Shown piece after piece: positions 1-9,905 of a stretch of 64,000 bases of DNA (its first letter is position 1; every line of letters begins with the position of its first letter). The DNA is from Euleptes europaea (Eukaryota; Chordata; Lepidosauria; Squamata; Sphaerodactylidae). Both the position numbers and the translations under genes were made by a program. The notes below the pieces were generated by a model that worked only from the letters and a program-made list of their open reading frames with translations, searched no databases and was not told the DNA's origin. The stretch lies in the NCBI RefSeq assembly GCF_029931775.1, contig NC_079312.1, positions 7,695,821 to 7,759,820 of the forward strand, in the 5' to 3' direction.

Positions 1-1320
1 CAATATCCAGAGCTTTGGCACGTAGACCCCACAGACCGCTCCCATTCCATTCGACCTGATGTGGGATTCTGTGAAACTGAAAAGCTTGCATAGTTCTATA
101 CTGAACTAAATTTTTCCCATCAAAAGAGCTCAGCTTAGTGACCTGGTTCAGACACTGTATGAAACCACAATTGAATTAACCATGGCTTGTGTAATTATCG
201 GAATGCCGCTTGCTCCACGTACCATGATGCGTCCTTTGGCTTATTTGAACTCAGAAAGGGGATGAAAGTGTTGTTCTGGCAAAGGAGCCAACTCCCCACC
301 AAGGTCTTCCTGGAAAGGTGTGTGGGAGAAACAACACCACACCGAGAGGGCTTCAATCGTGGTTTGGTCAGAGGGGGAGAGCTAGGTTTTGACCAGGGAA
401 AGGAGCTGGATGTGTAAATGGCCTACGTGTGTTTGACACACACACACCCCCGCCCCAACATTTTGAGCGTCCCACTTGGATGTTAAGAACATGCACACAT
501 GTATTTGGCTAAATTTAAATTATGGACCACTGCCTGTGTATACCAAGGTCCAGAATTGGGCAGTAGCTCCTCACTTTGGGAATGGGGAAGATTTCAGAAA
601 CAGAGCAAACGGGAGATAGAATTAAAAAGTCTAAATGTTTATTTAGAAAAATAGATTGAGAAAAGAAGGAGGCACTCAGAGAGCCACAGGCTCATGCACA
701 CATACACACATGCACAAAACAAACCTTAACCTTAGACAACCTAACATCGAAATAAAAGCACATAAGGGGGCCAAATAAAAGCATACCAGCCTGTCTGACG
801 CAGCGAAGGGCTCCTGAGGGTATGGGGTGGAAGGAGAGAGAAGAATGAAGAAACAGGTCAGAAAGTGAGGCCAGCTCCAGACCTATGAAGGTCTTGTATT
901 CATGCTATGCAGGAGCAATTGCAGTTGACAAGAAATATATTTTGTTTTAGAAATCTGGTAATTGAATATCATATTGAATATATATCAGGTGCACTAATGC
1001 CCAGATTTCATTAAAAATATTACATCTTTTATTGAGAACAGATACCTTTCCTCTTATATCTCCACAATGAAAGATGCTGGAAGTTTTTAAAAAGAAAGCT
1101 GGGAGTTCAGAGAACCTGGCAAAGAGACTGTTATACCATCATCAACAGTATTCAATGGCTGCTTTTTAAAGAGCTGCCTTCTGGTGGCTAGGGGAGGGAA
1201 TGTCTGCCGCTAGGATAGGGGAAATGGCTGTCATATAGGTCTTCCCTCTGTGCTTCCTCTCTCTTCTCACCATAAGGCACCCCTAGGCTTGCCACCTCCC
1301 AGGTGGGAAGTTCTAAGCTA
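1..1320. other. No recognisable gene
   Basis: No splice-bounded exon, RNA gene or familiar transposon end was recognised here. Short open frames, the longest about 76 codons at 187-417, show no known domain. There is a small CA-rich tract near 438-452. The AT-rich stretch 600-1080 looks like old repeat DNA but could not be assigned to a family. Confidence 0.4.
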
Positions 1321-1325
1321 GAATT

Positions 1326-1818
1326 TGTTGGGAAAATTCGAGGTTATGGATCGTTTGATTATGGCTGTGTGAAAGTCAATTAAGACACACGCACGAAATG
1401 AACAAACAAAGTCCTTTGTCTTAATAAAACAAACTTTACTCACATAAAATAGGGTAGGGAAATTGGAAGTTAAAACAATAAATCCTTACTACATTGCTAG
1501 TTTCCTAAATGTGCCAGAAAAAACTGGGAGGAATCTAAACTTAATCATATGGCATCTCTAAGAGACAGAAATGCTCCATCCTCTCTGTTTGAGATCCAAA
1601 AAGTAACTGAGTACTGCTCTTTCTACTTAGACAAAGAAAAAGAGCAGTAATATGCAAATTATTACTATGTGACTAAAAGCATGCTTCCAATAATTCTCAC
1701 TGACCAATAGCTAATTGACACTTTGGAGATTACATCACCTTCTTGAACTGGTCAACATCAATACAATCAATTTAACCCTTGCCTGTCTGACATAGAACGA
1801 AGCTCGCTATACCCAACA
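1326..1818. mobile_element. Solo LTR of an endogenous retrovirus-like element
   Basis: The 493-bp segment starts TGTTGGG and ends CCCAACA, the usual TG...CA retroviral termini. It is flanked by the same five bases, GAATT, at 1321-1325 and 1819-1823, as expected for a 5-bp target-site duplication. No internal viral genes adjoin it, so it is a solo LTR left by LTR-LTR recombination. Its middle part resembles the segment at 38913-39253. The intact duplication suggests moderate age. Orientation is uncertain. Confidence 0.75.
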
Positions 1819-2239
1819 GAATTAGAACTCATCGCCAGACTACAGAGATCAGATTCACTGAAGAAAATGGCAACTATATACTGGAGGGAAAGATAACCAG
1901 CTGAATACACTGGTTAAGAATGGCTTTGACTTTTAGTTACACTCTTCCATAGCAATTAAACTCTCATAGGTTATCAAAACAGTTTCAGGCAGGTAGCTGG
2001 TGGGCCTGTAGTAGAAGAACAAAATGTAAGTTTGGAACCACCGGAAGGACATGTGATTTCCTAATGAGTTTTGGGTTGAGGCCGCGTAGACTTCCTGAGG
2101 ATCCAGTGCTTTGGATCATTGTTTTTGAACCGTGGGAGGTGCCACAAAGAGGTGGATTCAAGTTTTTTGTGGTGCCCTATGTCCCCACGGATGGGATCTG
2201 TGATTTGTTGGTGACCCCACATAAGTGGTGAGTGAGTGG

Positions 2240-2443
2240 ATGGTGAGTTTTGTGAGACCTCACCCCTCATCCCCCCTCCCGCCCCTTTCCTCATTCCCTC
2301 TGGGTCTGGTTGTGGCCCAGAACTACGTTTCCCAGAAAGCCTTGCGAGGAGGAGGAGGAGTGCGGTCGCCCTCGGTGGGAAGGGGGGAGAGGCTTTGTCC
2401 CCGAGGGTGGGGGGAGGAGGAAGGGGGTCTTGGGGGGACGACC
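2240..2443 (+). promoter_or_regulatory. GC-rich promoter of KRAB module A with ZNF143-like site
   Basis: This GC- and CpG-rich stretch lies immediately upstream of a start codon in strong context (ACCATGG, 2441-2447). At about 2321-2345 it contains ACTACGTTTCCCAGAA, close to the ACTACA..TCCCA element bound by ZNF143/Staf, which is common in zinc-finger gene promoters. The same element in similar surroundings lies at 11332-11355 ahead of module B, so both promoters probably descend from one ancestor. There is no obvious TATA box. The transcription start cannot be fixed from sequence. Confidence 0.65.
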
Positions 2444-2482
2444 ATGGCGGGAGGAGGGGGCTCCTGCGCGCCTGCGGGGAAG
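2444..2482 (+). CDS. KRAB module A, first coding exon
   Basis: ATG at 2444 opens a 13-codon exon (MAGGGGSCAPAGK) ending at a good donor, AAG|GTGAGC, at 2483. It ends in phase 0, exactly what the KRAB exon at 3600 needs. KRAB-ZNF genes typically start with a short leader exon like this. The exon is Gly/Ala-rich and sits in a CpG-rich promoter. It matches module B in layout (leader exon, phase-0 donor, 130-nt KRAB exon), though the leader peptides differ. Transcription is not shown by the sequence. Confidence 0.7.
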
Positions 2483-2663
2483 GTGAGCGGAAGGTTTTCC
2501 TGAGGCGGGGTCTGGGGGGCGAGAGGAGGGGGGAGGGGGAAGAGGGGAAACATCCCTGCCTCGGGGGGCGAAAGGGCCGCAATGGAGGGAGGGAGGGGGC
2601 TCACAGCGCTCCTGCAGGGTGGAGCTGGCCCGGAGAGGGAGGGGGGGTTAGGCTCCTATGGCC

Positions 2664-3398
2664 TCAACTTTTCCTAGCAAAATTCACCATACGTGGGAAA
2701 AGAGACCCTTCTTGTGCACTGCCACTTCCAACAGGGACCTTGTTCGGTGTTTGGCATCTTTTGTAACCATTGTGGAGTGAGGGGCCATCTGTAAAACATC
2801 CTGTACCAGTTTTCACGTATGTCTGGTTCTCGGGTACAGAGTGATCCTCATTGTGCCATGGGAATAATTTCTCCCAAGATTTTGCATCTATTTGCTGATA
2901 TTTCAAAAGTAGCTTGTAGATTCGACCAAGCAAATTGTCTTGATGTTTCACTATAATGGTTTCAAATTCCGTTTGTGCCCTAAGTGCACCCGTTTTGAAA
3001 CCATCTTCCTGAAGTCTTGCTCTTAACTGTAGGTGTGTTAACCGATTTAGGTCCTTATTTTCTTTTTTCAAGCTAGATAATTGCTTAATCTCTCCAGATT
3101 TGCTGACAAAGTCTTGATAGGTCAGATACTTGTTGCATTTCCAGATAGATGGATCGTAGTAGGCTTCAAGCAGGGACCTAAGTATGGAGGGAAATGGACT
3201 AATCCTTTTTTCTTTTCTTTTTTGGTAACTGTTCCAGACTTTTAAAAGATCAGGTTTCATATTGCAGCCTTGTTGACACGATGATGATGAAAAAAGATCT
3301 TTATGTGTTTCTGAGGACGAAAGTAGTCTGTGAAAGCCGACTGTGATGTCAACTTTTTCTAATGTTGGATTTCTGTCCCCCTTTGTCTCTGTATGTCC
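2664..3398 (-). pseudogene. Unidentified antisense open frame, possible retrocopy
   Basis: A minus-strand frame stays open for about 245 codons; the first Met is at 3260 and leaves about 198 residues. The translation is not low-complexity: it is rich in Lys, Leu, Glu and Gln with a likely helical or coiled stretch near residues 55-125, and looks like ordinary protein. I do not recognise the family. It lies in intron 1 of module A on the opposite strand. Upstream of about 3398 the frame closes near an A/T run. No clear poly(A) tail or target duplication was seen, so it may be an old processed pseudogene, part of an unrelated gene, or chance. Confidence 0.3.
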
Positions 3399-3599
3399 TT
3401 TTTTTTAGTTGCTGGGTTTAGAGTTTTATCCCCTTCTGTTATTTTTCTTCTTTTGAAAAAAGAACACAATTTTTCTTGCCATCGGTTTGAGGTATTGCAT
3501 TATTTTACTCAATAGACTGGTCGATGGGGCTCTTCTTTCACTCTTCAGCGCTCAGAGACAAGTATAGAAGATCAACTGGGCCATATTTTCCTCTTTCAG

Positions 3600-3729
3600 A
3601 GATCACCAGTGTCCTTTGAGGAGGTAGCCGTGTTCTTTATGGAGGAGGAATGGGTTCTGCTGGATCCCAGCCAAAGAAAGCTCTACTGGAAAGTGATGGA
3701 GGAAAATTACAAGACCGTGGGCTCCGTGG
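3600..3729 (+). CDS. KRAB module A, KRAB-A exon
   Basis: A 130-nt exon follows a polypyrimidine tract and CAG (acceptor ends 3599) and stops at GTGG|GTAAGG. In phase 0 it reads [18 protein letters not shown] and continues as a typical KRAB A-box of about 40 residues. The box is the transcriptional repression domain of KRAB-ZNF proteins and normally recruits TRIM28 in the nucleus. The conserved EEW is present, but the usual VMLE is VMEE. It ends in phase 1, which fits the finger exon at 18543. No finger exon follows before module B, so A is either a partial duplicate or an alternative 5' module for the gene B array. Confidence 0.8.
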
Positions 3730-4203
3730 GTAAGGATCTTTTCCTCTTTGCCATGAAGGTGGAAGGGAACGGAGAGGCTGGCATCCTCCTTTGGCCCTCT
3801 TGAATTTCAGAACATACCTCTGTTTGCCACGGAAGAAAGAACAGAGCTCCCACAACTGGGGATGAATGTATTGATGCCAATACATTGATGCTGTGAAGAG
3901 AAGTATGTCAATGAGGAGGGCTCTGATTGGGATAGTCGATATCCAGTTAGGTTCCTGCTAGCAAATCCTGGCGGCCCCTGTTTTCTTCTTTTGCCTTTCT
4001 ACTTTGACATGGAGTGGGTCTCCCACAGTCCTTTGTTTGAGTGACTGAGTCTAACGGGAGGAGGCGAGAAATGGCCTTGTCGATTTGATTGGACCAGAGG
4101 AGGGAGGGGCCTTGGCTGAGTGGCAGAGCTCCTTTTCCTTGTAATGTTCTGCTCTTCCATGTCCTGTTCAGAACAGGGCCCAGTCAGAGCCAAGCCGGGC
4201 ACG

Positions 4204-4412
4204 GGGAGGGGCTGTGGCTCATTGGTGGAGCCTCTGCTTGGCATGCAGACGGTCCCAGGTTCAATCCCCGGCATCTGCAGTTAAAGTTACCAGGCAAGTA
4301 GGTGACCTCTACCTGAGACCCAGGAGAGCCGCTGCTGATCTGAGCAGAAAATACTGACTTTGGTGGACCAAGGGTCTGATTCAGTAGAACGCAGCTTCAT
4401 GTGTTCATGCAT
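4204..4412 (+). mobile_element. tRNA-Ala-derived SINE
   Basis: The head is tRNA-like: an A-box region (TGGCTCATTGGTGGAG), an anticodon-loop area CTTGGCATG resembling tRNA-Ala, and a B box (GGTTCAATCCCC). The body follows with GAGACCC..GAGAGCCGCTGC and ends CTTCATGTGTTCATG. The same architecture recurs at 6763-6978 and 55006-55206, and on the minus strand at 53681-54372. Confidence 0.75.
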
Positions 4413-4574
4413 GTTTCCCCTTTACTGTAGAAGATCAGGGAATCTAAGAGAATTAATGGAGACCAAGATGGATGGTGGAGGGGGGATCCCTTCTCTCCTC
4501 CCTGCTGTGCAGTTCAGAGAATATGCCTGTGGAAGTTGGAAGAACGAAAAAGTGAGCTTTGGCCTTCTTTGCCC

Positions 4575-4780
4575 CCACCCCAGACAGGAAATCTCCTGCC
4601 TTACTGAAACTTGGTGGGATGAGACTCACAATTGGAATATTAGGATTAAGGAGTACAACTTGTTTAAAAGGAATAGACAAATAAGGGAAGAGGAGTAACA
4701 TTATACGTCAAGGATGTATATAGTGGTGAGAAAATACATGAATCAGCAGGGAAGGTTGGTTCATATTCTCTGGGTAAAAG
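4575..4780 (+). mobile_element. CR1 LINE fragment, endonuclease domain
   Basis: Translation gives [14 protein letters not shown] and YNLFKRNRQ, matching the CR1 apurinic-like endonuclease (TETWWD..H.W..., then LF.RDR). LINEs of this clade copy themselves by target-primed reverse transcription. It is joined directly to host-intron-like DNA at about 4575, and the same junction is seen at 7150 and 8720. It is cut off at about 4791 by another LINE. Confidence 0.65.
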
Positions 4781-4790
4781 TAAAAGAAAT

Positions 4791-4791
<1 letters not shown>

Positions 4792-4862
<71 letters not shown>

Positions 4863-6450
4863 TTATTTACGGCCCTTAGCCAGATAAAACAGAATACATG
4901 GGCAAACAAAGAATTACAGTCCTAGTCTTATAACACTTAAAAAGAAAGTCACAACCGGGACACATCTGACAATTGCGCTAAGAGGCTGTACTATGGCGTC
5001 GAATTTTCATTGCTGCCATGCAAAATTTCACAACCTGAAGAGTGATCATCCCCTTGTAGGAGCATCTCAATCCTTTCTCCTGCCCTGTCAGGTCCCATTC
5101 TCGATAAGAGGGGCTCAATAAACTTCAAACGGGGTAATGTATAAAATTGCAGTTCAGGAGGACATGCTCAACAGTTTCTAAGTCCCCTGATTTGCAAGGG
5201 CAAAATCTCTCCTCCCAGGGTGTCTTCTTAAATTTCCCCTCTAGCATTGCAGAAGTTAAGGCTGCACATCTGGCCAGGGTAAAGGCCCCTCTATAATTGT
5301 TTATCTCTAAATAGTGGAGATAGGCTGCTGGTGCAAGGATGTATTTGGAATGGAGGGGTGCCATGAATAGAGGCGCCCTTGCTAAATCTGCTCTTCTCTC
5401 AATGTCTTTAATCCTTTGGGATATAATTAACTTAGCTTGTTCCCACCCTAACTGAAGTAGTGCTAGAGGTGTAAAACCCAAGTTATTTAATTTGTCTTCT
5501 ATGGCTATCTCCCATTTTGACCTAAAGGTGTCACAAAGGATCAGTGGGAGAAGACCATTAGGGTTGAAATTAATTTTTAGCCAGAGATAAATTGAGGACA
5601 GGACAATCCTTGCCTCCACCTTCACCATCCCAGTTTCTAAATGGATCAGAGCATTTGGAACACATCTTGGCAATTGCAGGGCAGCTCTAAGAAACTTGGA
5701 TTGCACACGCTCAATGGGAGTAAGAAGAGAGGGTGAAGAATCGAGTTGTGTTCCAGGTAGCATTTGTGCTAGGGTTTTCGCCTGATAAAGTTTAAGTGCT
5801 GTTGGAATGTAATGTGCCCCTTTGGTCCGGAGGAAATTGATTATTAATTGAGCTGATCTTTCCCCAAAATTGGCTACATGGGTATTATGGGCCAACTTGG
5901 AGCCAGATGCCTGGATTGTCGTTCCGAGATATTTATATCAGGTTACCTATTCCAGCCTGTGGCCATTAATGCTCCACCTCCTATATTTAGGACGTCTACC
6001 AAAGGCCATGACTTTTGTTTTATCGTAGTTGATCATCAAGCGTTCTTTCTCGCAAAACGTTGCCACTCTCATAAGCGCCCTCCTTAGACCAACTGGGGTT
6101 CTTGAAAGAATTACCACGTCATCGGCGTAGAGCAGTATATGTATATGCCTGTCTGCCAGTTTAGGAGGATGCAAATCTGGTGCTTTCAACGAACTAACTA
6201 GATTGTTTATATAGTAGGCCAAAAGCTGGGGGGGGGCGAGAAGACAACCCTGCCTAACTCCTCTATAGGTGTTTATGGGGGCAGTAAGATGTCCTCCTCT
6301 ATTACACCTGACTCTCAGTGCTGTATGTTCGTGTAGGGCTCGCAGCAGCATCAGGAGCCTTTTGTCTATGTTTGTGGCTTCAAGCTTGTCCCAAAGTAAA
6401 GGTCTGGAGATCGAATCAAATGCTGCCCTGAAATCAGTGAATGAATCAAT
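4792..6450 (-). mobile_element. Non-LTR retrotransposon (RT and C-terminal part) with GATA/TATC tail
   Basis: On the minus strand, 6351-5947 encodes a reverse transcriptase segment with RQGCLLAPPQL and the catalytic LLYADDVVILS; 5895-5125 encodes a C-terminal domain ending in a Cys/His knuckle (FCPCKSGDLETVEHVLLNC). The 3' end reads GTAAATAAATTATC and then runs into about 17 tetranucleotide units (4795-4861), as in LINEs that end in microsatellites. The 5' part is missing, and RT and C-terminal frames are not continuous, so the copy is dead. Clade uncertain (Vingi/ingi-like or related). Two more 3' ends of this family lie at 11905-12376 and 41480-41915. Confidence 0.7.
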
Positions 6451-7335
6451 GAAGAGAAATGTGTCAATGAGGAGGGCTCTGATTGGGAAAGACAGTCGAT
6501 ATCCCGTTAGGTTCCTGCTAGCAAATCCTGGCAGCCCCTGTTTTCTTCTTTTGCCTTTCTACTTTGACATGGAGTGGCTCTCCCACAGTCCTTTGTTTGA
6601 GTGACTGAGTCTAACGGGAGGAGGCGAGGAATGGCCTTGTTGATTTGACTGGACCAGAGGAGGGAGGGGCCTTTGCTGAGTGGCAGAGCTCCTTTTCCTT
6701 GTAATGTTCTGCTCTTCCATGTCCTGTTCAGAGCAGGGCCCAGTGAGAGCCAATCTGGGCACGGGGAGGGGCTGTGGCTGCTTGGCATGCAGAAGGTCCC
6801 AGGTTCAATCCCCGGCATCTGCAGTTAAAGTTACCAGGCAAGTAGGTGAACTCTACCTGAGACTCAGGAGAGCCTCTACCTGAGACCCTAGAGAGCCGCT
6901 GCTGGTCTGAGTAGACAGTACTGACTGTGGTGGACCAAGGGTCTGATTCAATATAATGCAGTTTCATGTGTTCACGCATGTTTCCCCTTTACTGTAGAAC
7001 ATCAGGGAATCTAAGAGAATTAGTGGAGACCAAGATGGATGGTGGAGGGGGGATCCTTTCTCTCCTCCCTGTTGTGCAGTTCAGGGAATATGCCTGTAGA
7101 AGTTTGGAAGAACAAGGAAGTGAGCTTTGGCCTTCTTTGCCCCCACCCCAGACAGGAAATCTCCTACCTTACTGAAACTTGGTGGGATGAGACTCACAAC
7201 TGGAATATTAGGGTTGAGAGGTACAATTTAGGGATAGACAAATAAGGAAGGGGGAAGGAGTAGCCTTATAGGTCAAGGATGTATATAATGGTGAGAAAAT
7301 ACATGAATCAGAGCTTAGAAGGTTAGTAGATATTC
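6451..7335 (+). repeat. Duplicated segment, copy 2
   Basis: Second copy of 3895-4791, starting GAAGAGAAATGTGTCAATGAGG. It holds the same intron-like DNA, SINE and CR1 endonuclease junction. Unlike copy 1 it continues into further CR1 sequence at its right end. The sharp shared left boundary implies DNA duplication rather than two independent insertions. Confidence 0.6.
6763..6978 (+). mobile_element. tRNA-Ala-derived SINE
   Basis: Part of copy 2 of the duplicated segment. It matches 4204-4412 through the B box and the CATGTGTTCACG end, but the A-box region is shorter and the GAGACTC/GAGACCC block is repeated. Confidence 0.7.
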
Positions 7336-7475
7336 TCTGATTAAAAGTAAAAGGAATAAGAAATAATAGTGATATTATGGTAGGGGTCTGTTATAGACCG
7401 CCAGGCGAAGGACTCTTAGACCAGATGACAAAATTTGCAAAGAGATGGGACATAGAGGTCATGGGAGATTTCAGT
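7150..7475 (+). mobile_element. CR1 LINE fragment, endonuclease domain
   Basis: It encodes [14 protein letters not shown] followed about 60 codons later by VGVCYRPPGEG and VMGDF, two ordered hallmarks of the CR1 endonuclease. The reading is interrupted between them. It continues directly from copy 2 of the duplicated segment. Confidence 0.7.
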
Positions 7476-7714
7476 TCTTTATTTATTTCTCACAGGGACT
7501 CAAGGCAGATTCCACATAGTGATCCACTGCAGTCACAAAAAATGGAACATTCAGTAGCCCAGAGGCACTAAGATTTTAGAAGTCTGGAACCACCAGGAAG
7601 AGCTGAAGCATAGCTTAAGTCTTCACCTGGCACACTGAGTGGTACAGAAATCACTTAAATAGGACCCTGCTTACCATAAGCTAAACAGAGCAGTATAGAC
7701 CACAGTCCCTAACC

Positions 7715-8095
7715 ATTTATCCAGAGCTAGTTCAGAAAGGAATTTTCCTCCAGACCATATTGGCCCAGGGATCCTGGAGGTTTCTTGCCTTCCTCTGGGC
7801 ACAGAGTAAGGGCACTTTCACACAGCCTGAAGAATGCACTTTCAGTCCACTTTCAATGCACTTTGACGGTGGGTTTTACTGTGCGAACAGGCAAAATCCA
7901 CTTGCAAATGATTGTTAAGGTGCACTGAAAGTGGATTGAAAGTGCATTATGTGGGCTGTGTGAAAATGCCCATTGACTCTAATGTGGGAATGATGGGGGA
8001 GGCTAGAGTGGTAGATTTCCTGCATTGCACAAGAGGCTGTACTACATGAGCCTGGAGGTCCCTTCCACCCTTATGTTCCTACATTCCTACCCTCC
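7715..8095 (+). mobile_element. CR1 3' end, interrupted by a MITE
   Basis: Typical CR1 3'-UTR phrases run from CAGAAAGGAATTTTCCTCC through CTTCTGGGCACAGAGTA, then resume after the insert with TTTCCTGCATTGCA and GGTCCCTTCCACCCTTATG. The interruption is the 162-bp element at 7810-7971. Confidence 0.65.
7810..7971. mobile_element. Short non-autonomous DNA element (MITE)
   Basis: Terminal inverted repeats GGGCACTTTCACACAG and CTGTGTGAAAATGCCC bound a 162-bp, self-complementary body with repeated GCACTTTCA motifs. It carries no coding capacity and sits inside a CR1 3' end. A target duplication is not obvious. Confidence 0.6.
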
Positions 8096-8344
8096 TTCCC
8101 CTGGAAAAAAAGCATGACTTTTGTTTATTCCGTTCCAATCAGTAAAAAATCAACTCCCACAGTCCAGTTGTCCATCTAGTCCAGCATCCTGTTCATACAG
8201 TGGCTGCGCTGGAGAGTCAGACATACTCACTAGAGAGTCCAAGCACTGCTCCTGAAGCTGCTTCCTGGCACTGGTGTTGTGGGGTTTACTGCCTCTGAAT
8301 ATGGAGGTTCACTTCAGTCACTATGGCTAGTAGTCCTTTATAAA

Positions 8345-8625
8345 TGCAGTCTTGGGCTGCATCAACAGAAGTAGAGTGTCCGGATCACGCAAAGTGATGC
8401 TATCACTTTACTCTGCTCTGGTTAGACCTCACCTAGAGTACTGTGTTCAGTTTGGGGCACCGCAGTTTAAGAAAGATGTAGACAAGCTGGAACGTGTCCA
8501 GAGGAGGGCAACAAAGATGGTGAGGGGTCTGGAGACCCAGTCCTATGCAGAAAGGTTGAAGGAGTTGGGTATGTTTAGCCTGAAGAGGAGAAGACTGAGA
8601 GGGGATATGATAACCATCTTCAAGT
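8345..8625 (+). mobile_element. CR1 LINE, C-terminal reverse transcriptase region
   Basis: The frame reads [20 protein letters not shown], then [20 protein letters not shown] and [14 protein letters not shown], the conserved end of the CR1 polymerase. It breaks at about 8625, where a third copy of the intron/endonuclease segment is spliced in, and the CR1 3' UTR resumes near 8840. Confidence 0.75.
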
Positions 8626-8835
8626 CCCTTCTCTCCTCCCTGTTGTGCAGTTCAGGGAATATGCCTGTGGAAGTTTGGAAGAACGAGGAAGTGAGCTTTG
8701 GCCTTCTTTGCCCCCACCCCAGACAGGAAATCTCCTACCTTACTGAAACCTGGTGGGATGAGACTCACAACTGGAATTTAGGGATAGACAAATAAGGAAG
8801 GGGGGAGGAGTAGCCTTATAGGTCAAGGATGTATT
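8626..8835 (+). repeat. Duplicated segment, partial copy 3
   Basis: About 210 bp closely matching 7060-7290: the TTGTGCAGTTCAGGGAATATG intron-like block plus the CR1 [11 protein letters not shown] piece. It lies inside another CR1 copy exactly where an endonuclease piece would not belong, which suggests template switching or ectopic recombination. Confidence 0.6.
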
Positions 8836-9213
8836 GACCTCCCCACAGGGAGCTGTCATATAGAGGAGGGTGCCGAGTTGTTTTCTGTTGCCCCAGAAGG
8901 TTAGAGCAGAACCAACAGGTTGAAATTAAATCAAAAGAGTTTCCATCTAGACATTAGGAAGAATTTTCTAACAGTTAGAGTGGTTCCTCAGTGGAACAGG
9001 CTTCCTTGGGAGGTGGTAAGCTCTCCTTCCCTGGAGGTTTTTAAGACATTAAGCAAATGATGAGAGGGAGGGCATCTTGGCTATCTTCTGGGCATGGAGT
9101 AGGGGTCACTGGGGGTGTGGTGGGTAGTTTTGAATTTCCTGCATTGTGCAGGGGTTGGACTAGATGACCCTGGTGGTCCCTTCCAACTTTATGATTCTAT
9201 GATTAATTTGCTA
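8836..9213 (+). mobile_element. CR1 3' end
   Basis: This resumes the CR1 interrupted at 8625: GACATTAGGAAGAATTTTC, GTTCCTCAGTGGAACAGG, then the hallmark end TTGGACTAGATGACCCTGG and CAACTTTATGATTCTATGATT. Confidence 0.75.
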
Positions 9214-9423
9214 CAGGTCTGACCTGCTTATGCCCCTTGTCAACCCCATAGCTCACTTTGCTCCTATATTTTGTGATAATTTCTGCCTGCCGCAAACAGG
9301 CAGTCTTCGGTTCCATTGCAAATACCAGAGGTCATTTGTCCATTTCTACATCATATTGCTCCCCAATGGGTACCCAAAGCACCTTATGTCCTTCTTTCCT
9401 CCTCCAATTTATCCTCACAACAA

Positions 9424-9775
9424 CTTCAAAAAGGATGTGGACAGAATGGGGCTGGTGCAAAGGAAAAGTGTGAGGATGATCAGGGGCCTGGAGACCAAGC
9501 CCTAGGAAGAAAGGCTGACAGATTTGGCAATGATCAGTCTGGAGAAGAGGCTGAGGGGGAACATGATTGCTCTTTTCAAGTATTTGAAAAAAAGAGAGCA
9601 GGGAGCTATTCCTTTTGGTAGCAGAGGGTAGGACTCGCCATAATGGGTTTAAACTACAAGAGGATGGACACTTGTCAGGGGTGCTTTAGGCTGATCCTGC
9701 ATTGAGCAGGGGGTTGGACTAGATGGCCTCTGTGTCCCCTTCCAGCTCTGTGATTTTATGATTCTATCGTCCGAG
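9424..9775 (+). mobile_element. CR1 3' region, second subfamily
   Basis: It contains AAAAGGATGTGGACAGAATGG, GGCCTGGAGACCAAGCC and the CR1-type end GGGGGTTGGACTAGATGGCC...TTCCAGCTCTGTGATTTTATG. The coding frame is disrupted. A similar, longer copy lies at 62255-62790. A short minus-strand Sauria-SINE-like piece precedes it (about 9350-9423). Confidence 0.65.
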
Positions 9776-9905
9776 GTCTGGCCGAGAGGGTACGCCTGGC
9801 CCGAGGTCACCCAGGAAGTGCCCAGGAAGAGTCCTGGGTATTGGAAGCTGGGTCTCTTAGGTCCTAGATAGACACTCTAACCACTACACCACACTGGCTC
9901 TGTTA
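9776..9905 (-). mobile_element. Sauria-type tRNA SINE remnant
   Basis: The plus strand ends CACTCTAACCACTACACCACACTGGCTC, the reverse complement of a Sauria SINE head (GAGCCAGTGTGGTGTAGTGG). The tail part is truncated and diverged. Confidence 0.55.

Larger units (their letters stand above)
3895..4791 (+). repeat. Duplicated segment, copy 1 (intron DNA + SINE + CR1 piece)
   Basis: About 0.9 kb that recurs at 6451-7335 with high similarity. In order it holds intron-like sequence, a tRNA-Ala-type SINE (4204-4412), a stretch resembling the intron after KRAB exon B (compare 4505-4575 with 12990-13085), and a CR1 endonuclease fragment. A LINE on the minus strand separates the two copies. A shorter third copy lies at 8626-8835. 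Confidence 0.65.

Noticed and set aside
421-460. CA-repeat microsatellite
   Set aside because: Only a handful of CA units; too short to annotate as a repeat array.
4204-4280. tRNA-Ala gene
   Set aside because: A/B boxes are present but the cloverleaf is imperfect and the sequence continues into a repeated SINE body.
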